Source: Campylobacteraceae bacterium
GTDB lineage: Bacteria > Campylobacterota > Campylobacteria > Campylobacterales > Campylobacteraceae
Length of the DNA: 14,121 nt
Direction: 5' to 3'
NCBI GenBank assembly: GCA_012521935.1
Contig: JAAYLJ010000138.1
Span: forward strand, 1-14,121
In this document: positions 1 through 6,581 of the stretch, one piece after another
Position numbering within the stretch: the stretch's first letter is position 1
How the letters are laid out: each line of letters starts with the position of its first letter
Program-made: the position numbers and the translations under genes
Notes under the pieces: generated by a model
Databases searched by the model: none
What the model was told of the DNA's origin: nothing
What the model saw: the letters and a program-made list of their open reading frames with translations, nothing else

Positions 1-1
1 A

Positions 2-364
2 GCTAGCATAGATGCAGAGATTCATTTAAACATATATAAACATATTCCTGAAGCAAAATATATCTGCTACACCATGCCCCCTTACATCTCAGCTTACGCA
101 CTAACTAACACAACCATCACTCCAAAAGACTATTTTGGCGCAACAAGAGTTGGAGTGCAAAGTGTTTATGATCCAAGAGAGTTTGCAAATTGGTATGAAA
201 GAGCAGATGTAGAAATTTATAGGTATTTAATTGAAAGTGGTAAAAAAATGATAATAATTAAAGGTTATGGCCTATATTCATATGGAAGAGATATTGAGGA
301 GATCGCAAAAGAGATTGCTATTTTGGAAAATAGTTGTAAACTTTTACACTTAATGGGCAGTTAG
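2..364 (+). CDS. Class II aldolase/adducin-fold protein, C-terminal part, degenerate metal site (5' end outside window)
   Basis: The frame is open from the left edge (first full codon at 2) to TAG at 362-364, giving about 120 residues, so only the C-terminal half of the protein is present. The segment SIDAEIHLNIYKHIPEAKY aligns by eye with the conserved class II aldolase/adducin stretch (SxE...H..IY...P.) before the metal site. It is followed by a PPY...A sequence and a C-terminal GYG....G.DIEE helix matching the family's HG....G.tleEA. In catalytic members (fuculose-, ribulose-phosphate aldolases and epimerases) zinc is held by the HTHP pair and the HG histidine. Here those places read YTMP and GYG, so all three histidines appear replaced by Tyr, Met and Tyr. 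This suggests a non-zinc or non-catalytic member. Natural substrate unknown. It lies 130 bp upstream of the division operon on the same strand. Fold call fairly sure, activity not. Confidence 0.75.
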   Translation, partial: ASIDAEIHLNIYKHIPEAKYICYTMPPYISAYALTNTTITPKDYFGATRVGVQSVYDPREFANWYERADVEIYRYLIESGKKMIIIKGYGLYSYGRDIEEIAKEIAILENSCKLLHLMGS

Positions 365-411
365 TGTTACTTAAATAACTAACAATGTTATAACAAATTA
401 TCAAGTTTTTC

Positions 412-442
412 TTTAAAGTGTCGATTTTTAAACTACTTTAAA
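412..442. repeat. AT-rich inverted repeat downstream of the aldolase-fold gene
   Basis: TTTAAAGT (412-419) and ACTTTAAA (435-442) are perfect 8-bp inverted arms with a 15-nt loop. A separate perfect palindrome, TGTTATAACA, lies at 386-395. Both sit between the upstream stop codon and the predicted promoter of the division operon. They could be a weak transcript end or an operator. No U-tract follows the right arm, so a normal intrinsic terminator is not supported. Confidence 0.35.
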
Positions 443-453
443 CACAAACAAGG

Positions 454-459
454 TAAAAT
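454..459 (+). promoter_or_regulatory. Predicted -10 element for the chaperone-ftsA-ftsZ operon
   Basis: GGTAAAATC fits the Campylobacterota sigma70 -10 pattern gnTAnaAT, and the 35 bases upstream are T-rich (GATTTTTAAACTACTTT), as is usual where no -35 box is used. Initiation near 466 would give a leader of about 29 nt carrying the AAAAGGA ribosome site at 482-488. A TATAAT at 469-474 is an alternative, but it would start the RNA almost at the ribosome site. Confidence 0.5.
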
Positions 460-494
460 CGTATGTTTTATAATCTTCAAAAAAGGAAGCGCTT

Positions 495-1961
495 ATGATT
501 ACTTGGATGCAGCGCCATAAAAAATATTTAGTTGTAACTATATGGGTTAGTGTTATTGCTTTTGTTGGAGCAGGCTTTGTTGGATGGGGAGCTTATGATT
601 TTAATTCAAGTAGATCTTCAGCTGTAGCTAAAGTTGGTGAAGTAAAGATCCCTATCAGGGAGTTCCAAATGACTTATGGAAATCACTACGCATACTACAA
701 CTCACTCTTTGGAGGAGAGCTAACTCAAGAAAAAGCAAATGAACTAGGACTTGAAAAGATAGTTTTAGAATCAATGGTAAATGAAGCACTTCTTTTAAAC
801 TATGCCGCAGATTTAGGCTTAAGTGTTTTAAATAGTGAGTTAAAAGATGCGTTAAGCCAAGATGAAACATTCCATAATGAATCAGGAATTTTTGATAAAA
901 ACTTATATTACCAAACCTTAAGAAGCGCTAATCTTGATTCAAAAACATATGAGAGCCATTTAAGAAAACAGATTTTATTAGACAAACTTAACTCAGTACT
1001 GCACATAACACCAAATGAAGAAGAAGAGAAGATAATTGCCTCAGCTTTACTCATGCAAGATAGATTAAGCGTTAGGGTTTTAACCATAAATCCTAATGAA
1101 GTTACTATGAATGAGGATGATTTAAAAGCTTTTTGGGAAAAACAAAAATCTAAATATTTAACCCCAAAAACATATACTATTAAAAGTAAACAAGTTTTAA
1201 AAGATAGCTCACTTGAGTTTGATGAGAGTGATTTGAAGGCTTTTTGGGAAGAAAGAGAGTTTGATTTTAGACATGAAGATGGGAAAGTAAAGAGTTTTGA
1301 AGAGGCTAAAGATGATGCGCTTGAGGCTTTCTTTTTAGAGCAAGCAAGAAAAGAAGCCTTGCAAGTCTATTTAGGATATAAAAAAGGTGAAGTTGTAGTT
1401 GAAGATAGCCAAACAGTAGAAGCTAAAAACCTTCCTATAGATGAAGAGGAGTTAATGCAAGCTCATGTTGGAGATATTTTAAAGCCTATTGAGATTGAAG
1501 ATGGATATATAATTATTGAGCTTTTAAGCATTAATGATCCCGAACCTATGGGCTTTGATGAGGCTAAAGCTTTAGCAAGAGTTGATTATGAAAAAGAGAT
1601 TATAAATAAAACATTAGAAGATAGAGCTAAAGCTCAGTTAACTCTCTTTCAAGGTCGTGATATTGGGTTTGTTGGAAGAGATAGCACGGTTGAGATTGAG
1701 AATTTATCATCAGATGAAGTAGCTCACTTCATAGCTTATGTGTTTGATAACAATGACAAACGAGGTTATGTTTTACTAGATGAAAAAGCTGTACTTTACG
1801 AGATTATGGAACAAAAGTTGCTTGATAAAACCAAGTTAGAGCGTTATTCAGATATGATTAAAGAGAGCAGTAAACAGTTGAAATCTACTGAGATTGATGA
1901 CTCACTGCTAAACGCTTTAAGAAAAAGATATTCAATCAAATATTTCTACAAAGGAAACTAA
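495..1961 (+). CDS. Membrane-anchored SurA/PpiD-like periplasmic chaperone (peptidylprolyl isomerase family)
   Basis: The protein has 488 residues. A short basic N-terminus and one transmembrane helix (about residues 11-33) anchor it so that the rest faces the periplasm. A SurA/PpiD-type N-terminal chaperone domain follows (about 40-180), with the usual KVG...I...EF start and a VNEALL helix. The motif DLKAFWE occurs twice, at 209-215 and 246-252, in a helical linker. Around 320-345, a stretch reading VGDILKPIEIEDGYIIIELL resembles the end of a parvulin domain (G.i..Pi...dGY.ii.l), but the core histidine and GDLGW-like loop are not seen. Isomerase activity is therefore doubtful; PpiD of E. coli is likewise a chaperone with an inactive parvulin domain. 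It probably helps outer-membrane and secreted proteins fold at the translocon exit. It is the first gene of a run with ftsA and ftsZ, an order familiar in Helicobacter and Campylobacter. ATG at 495 follows AAAAGGA. Confidence 0.85.
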   Translation: MITWMQRHKKYLVVTIWVSVIAFVGAGFVGWGAYDFNSSRSSAVAKVGEVKIPIREFQMTYGNHYAYYNSLFGGELTQEKANELGLEKIVLESMVNEALLLNYAADLGLSVLNSELKDALSQDETFHNESGIFDKNLYYQTLRSANLDSKTYESHLRKQILLDKLNSVLHITPNEEEEKIIASALLMQDRLSVRVLTINPNEVTMNEDDLKAFWEKQKSKYLTPKTYTIKSKQVLKDSSLEFDESDLKAFWEEREFDFRHEDGKVKSFEEAKDDALEAFFLEQARKEALQVYLGYKKGEVVVEDSQTVEAKNLPIDEEELMQAHVGDILKPIEIEDGYIIIELLSINDPEPMGFDEAKALARVDYEKEIINKTLEDRAKAQLTLFQGRDIGFVGRDSTVEIENLSSDEVAHFIAYVFDNNDKRGYVLLDEKAVLYEIMEQKLLDKTKLERYSDMIKESSKQLKSTEIDDSLLNALRKRYSIKYFYKGN

Positions 1962-3326
1962 TTGAGCACTACACTTTTAGGAATTGATATTGGCTCAACT
2001 AAAATATGTGCTGTTATTGCCCAAAAAGATGATTTTGGTATAAAAGTATTAGGTGCTGGCATTGCAAAATCAAATGGAATTAAAAAGGGTGTTATTACAA
2101 ATATAGATCACGCTTCTAAATCTATAAAACAAGCAATTACTGATGCAAAAAGAGTTGCTGGCACTCAGTATGAAAAGACTATTGTTTCTATTTCAGGGGC
2201 TTATACTAAAAGTGTAGATAGTAGTGGTGTTGTAAATATTCCTAGTCATGAGATTGGATTAAGAGAGATAAATAGAGCCATGCAAATGGCAGATCATAAT
2301 GCAAATATTCCAAATGAGTATGAAAAATTGCATGTCCTTCCATATAATTTTAAAGTAGATGAACAAGAGTTTATAGAAGATCCTCTTGGGATGAATGGCT
2401 CAAGATTGGAGGTTGAAGTACACATAGTTACAGCACAAAAATCCTCTCTAAGTAACTTAAAAAAAGCAGTTAAATCTGCTGGGGTTGAGATAGACAATAT
2501 TGTTCTTTCTGGCTATGCGTCTGCTATTTCAACAATCAATTCAGATGAGAAAGAGCTTGGAGTTTGCGTTGTTGATATGGGTGGTGCAACTTGCGATGTA
2601 GTTATTCATTCTGGAAACTCCATAAGATTTAATGATTTTTTAGGTGTTGGTTCAAACAATATCACCAATGATCTATCTATGGCTTTACACACTCCGCTTC
2701 CTGCAGCTGAGAAGGTAAAGATAGATTATGGATATATGAATTCAAGTTCAAATGAACTCATTGAACTCCCTATTTTAGGGGATGAGCAAGCTACTCATGA
2801 AGTATCATTAGATATTATCTCAAATGTTATTTTTGCTAGAGTTGAAGAAACTTTAATGATTTTAGCCAAAATATTAGAAGATAGCGGATATAAAGATCAA
2901 GTTGGCGCTGGCGTTGTACTTACTGGTGGATTAACAAAGCTAGAGGGCATTAGAGAGCTAGCAACATCTTATTTTGGCAATCTACCCATAAGATTAGCTA
3001 GGCCTAGAGAAATGGAAGGGCTTTTTGAAACATTAAGAGATCCGGGACACTCCACTTCCATTGGTTTAATCATGTATGGTTCTGGCTCATTTACTCCATA
3101 TGAGATAGATTCTAATAAAAAAATGAGATACAAAGATGAAGCGATAGATCCTGGAAAAAATGTACAAAAAATATTAGAAGAGAATGATAATTTAAAATTA
3201 GATAAGTTTGAAGAGATTGAGTCACCAAAAGAGAAATTGGCTCGAATAGTAGAGGGAAATAGTAGCCCCAAAAAAGGGGAAAATGTTTTAATAAAATTTT
3301 GGCATAGACTAACACAACTATTTTAA
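1962..3326 (+). CDS. ftsA: Cell division protein FtsA (TTG start)
   Basis: FtsA is the actin-like ATPase that ties FtsZ filaments to the inner membrane and recruits later divisome proteins. The 454 residues show the actin-fold marks in order: phosphate-1 loop GIDIGSTK (7-14), phosphate-2 loop DMGGAT (205-210) and adenosine motif TGG (321-323). The SHS2/1C domain that replaces actin's 1B lies between the first two. The C-terminus ends in an amphipathic membrane-targeting helix (441-454, NVLIKFWHRLTQLF). It is preceded by a charged, Lys/Glu-rich linker of about 60 residues. The start is TTG at 1962, immediately after the upstream TAA (1959-1961), with AAGGAA at 1951-1956 giving a 5-nt spacing. 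No nearer in-frame ATG would preserve the phosphate loop. Zero spacing to the chaperone gene and 8 bp to ftsZ indicate one transcript with coupled translation. Confidence 0.97.
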   Translation: MSTTLLGIDIGSTKICAVIAQKDDFGIKVLGAGIAKSNGIKKGVITNIDHASKSIKQAITDAKRVAGTQYEKTIVSISGAYTKSVDSSGVVNIPSHEIGLREINRAMQMADHNANIPNEYEKLHVLPYNFKVDEQEFIEDPLGMNGSRLEVEVHIVTAQKSSLSNLKKAVKSAGVEIDNIVLSGYASAISTINSDEKELGVCVVDMGGATCDVVIHSGNSIRFNDFLGVGSNNITNDLSMALHTPLPAAEKVKIDYGYMNSSSNELIELPILGDEQATHEVSLDIISNVIFARVEETLMILAKILEDSGYKDQVGAGVVLTGGLTKLEGIRELATSYFGNLPIRLARPREMEGLFETLRDPGHSTSIGLIMYGSGSFTPYEIDSNKKMRYKDEAIDPGKNVQKILEENDNLKLDKFEEIESPKEKLARIVEGNSSPKKGENVLIKFWHRLTQLF

Positions 3327-3327
3327 G

Positions 3328-3332
3328 AGGAG
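3328..3332 (+). promoter_or_regulatory. Ribosome binding site that bears on the ftsZ start
   Basis: AGGAG at 3328-3332 lies 2 nt before the ATG at 3335 but 8 nt before the in-frame ATG at 3341. Normal Shine-Dalgarno spacing (5-9 nt) favours the second ATG, which would shorten FtsZ by two residues (MGGFT instead of MAMGGFT). Confidence 0.5.
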
Positions 3333-3334
3333 AG

Positions 3335-4468
3335 ATGGCTATGGGCGGCTTTACGATTGAAGAAGCAAAGAGTATTTATGGCGCTAAGATTAAAGTTGTA
3401 GGCGTTGGGGGCGGCGGAGGAAATATGATTAATCACATGGTAAGAGAAGGTGTAACGGGTATTGATTTAATCGCAGCAAATACCGATGCTCAGGCACTTG
3501 ATCACTCTTTAGCCTATACTAAAATCCAACTTGGTGAAAAGCGCACTAAAGGCCTTGGCGCTGGCATGATTCCACAAGTTGGTAAAGAGGCAGCTGAAGA
3601 GAGTTACGAAGAGATTAAAAGCGCACTAGAACACGCTGATATTGTATTTATCGCTTCAGGCTTTGGCGGAGGAACAGGAACTGGAGCCGCACCTGTTGTT
3701 GCCCAAGCAGCCAAAGAAGTTGGCGCATTGACAGTTTCGGTAATAACTAGGCCTTTTATGTTTGAGGGAAGAAAAAGATTAAAGCTAGCCGAATCTGGCA
3801 TTTCAGAGTTAAAAAAAGAGAGCGATTCCATAGTCATAATACCAAATGATAAGCTTTTAACCTTAGTAGATAAAAAATTAGGCATTAAAGATAGTTTTAA
3901 AATAGTTGATGATGTTTTAACTAGAGCAGTAGCTGGCATGAGCTCTGTTGTTCTTTCTTCAGGAAATAGCGACATAAACCTTGACTTTGCGGATGTGCAA
4001 ACAGTTATGAGTCATAGAGGAATGGCTTTGATGGGAGTTGGAGAGAGTGATGGTGATGGTGCTGCGATTGACGCGGTTAAAAATGCCATAGAATCACCAC
4101 TACTAGACAATATGTCCATAAATGGAGCTCTTGGAGTATTAGTTCATTTTCATCTTCATCCTGACTCTCCTCTTTCAGAAATTAGCGAAGCTATGAATGT
4201 TATTTTTGAAGCAGCTGATGAGGATGCTCATGTCATTTTTGGAACAACAACAGATGAAAAGATTGAAAACAACCGTGTTAGAGTTACCATTGTAGCAACA
4301 GGCTTTGAAAAAGCTAAAGAGGTTGAAAAAGAGCATAGAAAACTTGATTTAACTCATGAGAGCATGAAAAGAGAGAGAATTCTTAGAATGAGAAAGGTAA
4401 GTGGAGGATTTGAAAGTAGTGATGATTACTTAGATATTCCAGCTTACATTAGAAACCAAATGGATTAA
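3335..4468 (+). CDS. ftsZ: Cell division protein FtsZ
   Basis: FtsZ is the tubulin-like GTPase that forms the cytokinetic ring and directs septal peptidoglycan synthesis. The 377 residues carry the nucleotide-binding glycine loop GVGGGGGN (23-30) and the tubulin signature GGGTGTG (111-117). They also carry the T7 synergy loop NLDFAD (215-220), whose aspartates complete the GTPase site of the neighbouring subunit. The C-terminal conserved peptide DYLDIPAYIRNQMD (364-377) is the docking tail for FtsA and ZipA-like partners. The linker between the GTPase body and this tail is short (roughly 45 residues, many charged). It follows ftsA after 8 bp. Two in-frame ATGs (3335, 3341) are possible starts; the longer is given, though ribosome-site spacing favours the second. 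The stop TAA (4466-4468) overlaps the stop of the convergent prmC. Confidence 0.98.
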   Translation: MAMGGFTIEEAKSIYGAKIKVVGVGGGGGNMINHMVREGVTGIDLIAANTDAQALDHSLAYTKIQLGEKRTKGLGAGMIPQVGKEAAEESYEEIKSALEHADIVFIASGFGGGTGTGAAPVVAQAAKEVGALTVSVITRPFMFEGRKRLKLAESGISELKKESDSIVIIPNDKLLTLVDKKLGIKDSFKIVDDVLTRAVAGMSSVVLSSGNSDINLDFADVQTVMSHRGMALMGVGESDGDGAAIDAVKNAIESPLLDNMSINGALGVLVHFHLHPDSPLSEISEAMNVIFEAADEDAHVIFGTTTDEKIENNRVRVTIVATGFEKAKEVEKEHRKLDLTHESMKRERILRMRKVSGGFESSDDYLDIPAYIRNQMD

Positions 4469-5283
4469 AAAAGCATAGCGCTAAAGCCTCTATCTAGCCC
4501 AGCCAAATCTTTATAAAATGAGACGAAAGAGGCTTTAGCTGCATTTAAAGTCTCTTTCATTGCCTCCTTTTGATCATATCCCATCTCACAAGCGATATAT
4601 TTTGATACTCTTTTTTCTTTAGCTTTAAAAATTAACTCTTTCAAAAATTCATCCCCCGTGTCTCCACCAAAAAGTGCCAAATGAGGCTCTTGCAAAACAG
4701 AGTCGTCTAACTTGGCATCATTAGAAATGTATGGAGGATTTGAAACTAAAAGATCAAACTCCCCACTAATTCCATCAAGCATAGATGTATGCACAAAGGT
4801 GATTTTTTCGCTAACTCCATGAAGTTGGGCATTTCTTTTAGCCAAAGCTATCGCTTTTAAGGATATATCTGTTGCTACTATCTTGCTATCTTTAAGCAAA
4901 GTTGCAAGCATGATGGCAACCACCCCACTGCCTGTTCCAATTTCTATAATCAAAGGAGAATTCAAATCTTTTAGTAATTCTACTGCCCTATCAATTAAAA
5001 GCTCAGTTTCAGGCCTAGGGATTAAGACACCCTCTTTAATTTCAAACTCTTTTGAATAAAAAGATACAGATCCCAAAATATACTCTAAGGGTGTTTTGTT
5101 TGCTCTTTTATTTACTAAATCAAAAAACTCATAAGCCCTCAAAAACTCCTTATCTTCATTTAAAAGAATCCATTTTCTATCTTTTTTTAGTAAAAAACTC
5201 ATAAGTAGAGCAGCTTCTTTTTTTGGACTTTGAGCAAAACTTAACTGTTTTGATCCATAATTTAATGCTTCTAAAATCGTCAC
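4465..5283 (-). CDS. prmC: Release factor glutamine methyltransferase PrmC (HemK)
   Basis: PrmC methylates the glutamine of the GGQ motif in release factors RF1 and RF2 using S-adenosylmethionine, raising termination efficiency. The 272 residues show a helical N-terminal domain, then PLEYILG (65-71) and GVLIPRPETE (85-94). The SAM loop EIGTGSG (114-120) and the catalytic NPPY (182-185) that binds the target glutamine follow. Length is normal for the family. The start is GTG at 5283; its GTGA overlaps the TGA of the upstream protease gene by 4 bp, so translation is probably coupled. In many bacteria prmC follows prfA; here it is the tail of a protease-prmC pair instead. The stop (4465-4467 on the reverse strand) overlaps the ftsZ stop by 4 bp. 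Confidence 0.95.
   Translation of the reverse strand: MTILEALNYGSKQLSFAQSPKKEAALLMSFLLKKDRKWILLNEDKEFLRAYEFFDLVNKRANKTPLEYILGSVSFYSKEFEIKEGVLIPRPETELLIDRAVELLKDLNSPLIIEIGTGSGVVAIMLATLLKDSKIVATDISLKAIALAKRNAQLHGVSEKITFVHTSMLDGISGEFDLLVSNPPYISNDAKLDDSVLQEPHLALFGGDTGDEFLKELIFKAKEKRVSKYIACEMGYDQKEAMKETLNAAKASFVSFYKDLAGLDRGFSAMLF
4480..4539. repeat. Perfect 12-bp inverted repeat just past the ftsZ stop, inside prmC
   Basis: GCTAAAGCCTCT (4480-4491) and AGAGGCTTTAGC (4528-4539) are exact inverted arms with a 36-nt loop. In the ftsZ transcript the structure begins 11 nt after the stop codon. In prmC the arms encode A-K-A-S and R-G-F-S near the C-terminus. No U-tract follows on either strand, so it is not a classical intrinsic terminator, but it could protect or define mRNA 3' ends at this spacer-free convergent junction. 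Function is inference. Confidence 0.4.
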
Positions 5284-6467
5284 TGCATAAGCCTTTTAAC
5301 CCTATCAACTAGCGGTGGATGCGTATGGTAAAAGATTATGCTAAGATGATGAGAAAGAGGAAAACTACTATTTTCTTTTGCTAATTTAAGCAAGGCGCTT
5401 TTTAAAGCCTCTTTGCTTTGACTTTTAGCCCCATATTCATCTGCCTTATACTCATTTTTCCTACTCATTGCACCAAAAATTGGCATCCATAAAAAAAGAA
5501 TGATTGGTGAGAGTAAAAAAAACATAACAATAGTCATATGAGATGAACTGCTAAGATTTAATGATGAGAAAAAAGTATCTGGTAAATTGCCAAAAATTGC
5601 AAACATTATAAAAAGGATAGATCCACTTGCAAAAATATTTTTAACTATATCTTTATGTACAAAATGCCCTAGCTCATGCCCTAGTACAGCTAAAAGTTCA
5701 TCTACAGATAGAGTGTTAAGCAATGTATCATAAAGCACTACTCTTTTTGAGTTGCCAAGCCCACCAAAATAAGCATTAAGCCTCTTATCTCTCTTGCTTG
5801 CATCTACCACAAAAACACCATCACTTTTTAGTTTCACCCTGCTTAAAAGCTTTTCAATGTTGCTATTTAACTCCTTGTCTTCTAATGGAGTAAATTTATT
5901 AAAAATTGGCGCAATTATTGTGGGGTAGATCATATTTATAAAAATTGTTATAGAAAACATAACTAAAAACCCCCAAATCCACCAAGAGGGCAGGTTTTTC
6001 ATTATCCAAATAATAGTAAAAAATAAAACAGTACCAAAGATGACAGTAAGTCCTAAAGATTTAACTTGATCTAGTATGTATGTTTTTTTATCGATAGTGG
6101 TAATTTCAATTTCTTTTTTAAATGTTGCGTATAGATCAAAAGGGATGGTAAAGAGGTAGTTGATAAAAAGAACAATTAGTAAAAAAGTTACGCTTTCTAA
6201 AATGGAGTCTTCTTTTATTAAATTTTTTTCTAAAAACTTTAACCCCCAAGATATCCACATTAAAAAAAGAGCATAATCAAAAAATGTCTTAATAGTATTG
6301 AATTTTTCATTTATGATTTTGTATTTTCCAGCTTTTTTATACTCTTTTTCATCTAATATTTGAGGTTTTAAAAAAAGTGCATTTTTAACAAATCTTATCT
6401 CATTATATGAAATATATAACTTTATAATTAAATATGAAAAATATATAAAACTAATTAAAATAAGCAT
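5280..6467 (-). CDS. M48 family (Ste24-type) integral membrane zinc metalloprotease
   Basis: The 395 residues fit the CAAX-prenyl-protease-like M48A architecture. An N-terminal multi-helix membrane region (about 1-185) ends in YPTIIAPIFNKFTPL (181-195), a family hallmark. Next comes a domain with VVDASKRDKRLNAYFGG (220-236), then the zinc motif HELGH (264-268). More membrane helices follow (about 278-296, 312-335). EYKADEYGA (339-347) supplies the third zinc ligand Glu339, and the C-terminus has HTHPPLVDRV (381-390). Bacteria lack prenylated CAAX proteins, so the bacterial role is presumably membrane-protein quality control like HtpX; that is inference. The ATG at 6467 follows AAAGGAA on the reverse strand (6472-6478). 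It is the first gene of a two-gene unit with prmC and shares a 114-bp divergent region with the ABC-F gene. Confidence 0.92.
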   Translation of the reverse strand: MLILISFIYFSYLIIKLYISYNEIRFVKNALFLKPQILDEKEYKKAGKYKIINEKFNTIKTFFDYALFLMWISWGLKFLEKNLIKEDSILESVTFLLIVLFINYLFTIPFDLYATFKKEIEITTIDKKTYILDQVKSLGLTVIFGTVLFFTIIWIMKNLPSWWIWGFLVMFSITIFINMIYPTIIAPIFNKFTPLEDKELNSNIEKLLSRVKLKSDGVFVVDASKRDKRLNAYFGGLGNSKRVVLYDTLLNTLSVDELLAVLGHELGHFVHKDIVKNIFASGSILFIMFAIFGNLPDTFFSSLNLSSSSHMTIVMFFLLSPIILFLWMPIFGAMSRKNEYKADEYGAKSQSKEALKSALLKLAKENSSFPLSHHLSIIFYHTHPPLVDRVKRLMQ

Positions 6468-6491
6468 TAAATTCCTTTGTTTTTAAATTAG

Positions 6492-6497
6492 ATTGTA
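6492..6497 (-). promoter_or_regulatory. Predicted -10 element for the M48 protease-prmC unit
   Basis: Read on the reverse strand, GTTACAATC fits gnTAnaAT. Initiation near 6485 would leave a leader of about 18 nt holding the AAAGGAA ribosome site. The stretch upstream on this strand is T-rich. Together with the plus-strand element at 6553-6558 it forms a compact divergent promoter region. Confidence 0.5.
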
Positions 6498-6552
6498 ACA
6501 GAAGAATCCTAATAAATTGTTATGATTTACCATCCATACAGCACAAGGGTGC

Positions 6553-6558
6553 TAAAAT
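6553..6558 (+). promoter_or_regulatory. Predicted -10 element for the ABC-F gene
   Basis: GCTAAAATA fits gnTAnaAT. The expected start near 6565 would give a leader of about 17 nt that includes AAAAGGA (6570-6576), 5 nt before the GTG start. Confidence 0.5.
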
Positions 6559-6581
6559 AAACTATCTTTAAAAGGATCTTT

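Noticed and set aside
655..870. 71-codon Leu/His-rich minus-strand frame opposite the chaperone gene
   Set aside because: Low-complexity composition expected from antisense of Lys/Asn/Glu-rich coding sequence.
1119..1250. DLKAFWE duplication in the PpiD-like protein as a sign of recent tandem duplication
   Set aside because: The residues around the two copies differ, as do the codons, and paired short helices of this kind recur in SurA/PpiD-like proteins. It looks like family architecture rather than a recent event.
2969..3315. Two overlapping minus-strand open frames opposite the 3' part of ftsA
   Set aside because: Both overlap a confident gene, share no family features and have no promoter or ribosome site.
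3604..3975. 123-codon open frame on the minus strand inside ftsZ
   Set aside because: It lies wholly opposite a highly conserved gene, has no recognisable domain and is explained by the codon use of ftsZ.
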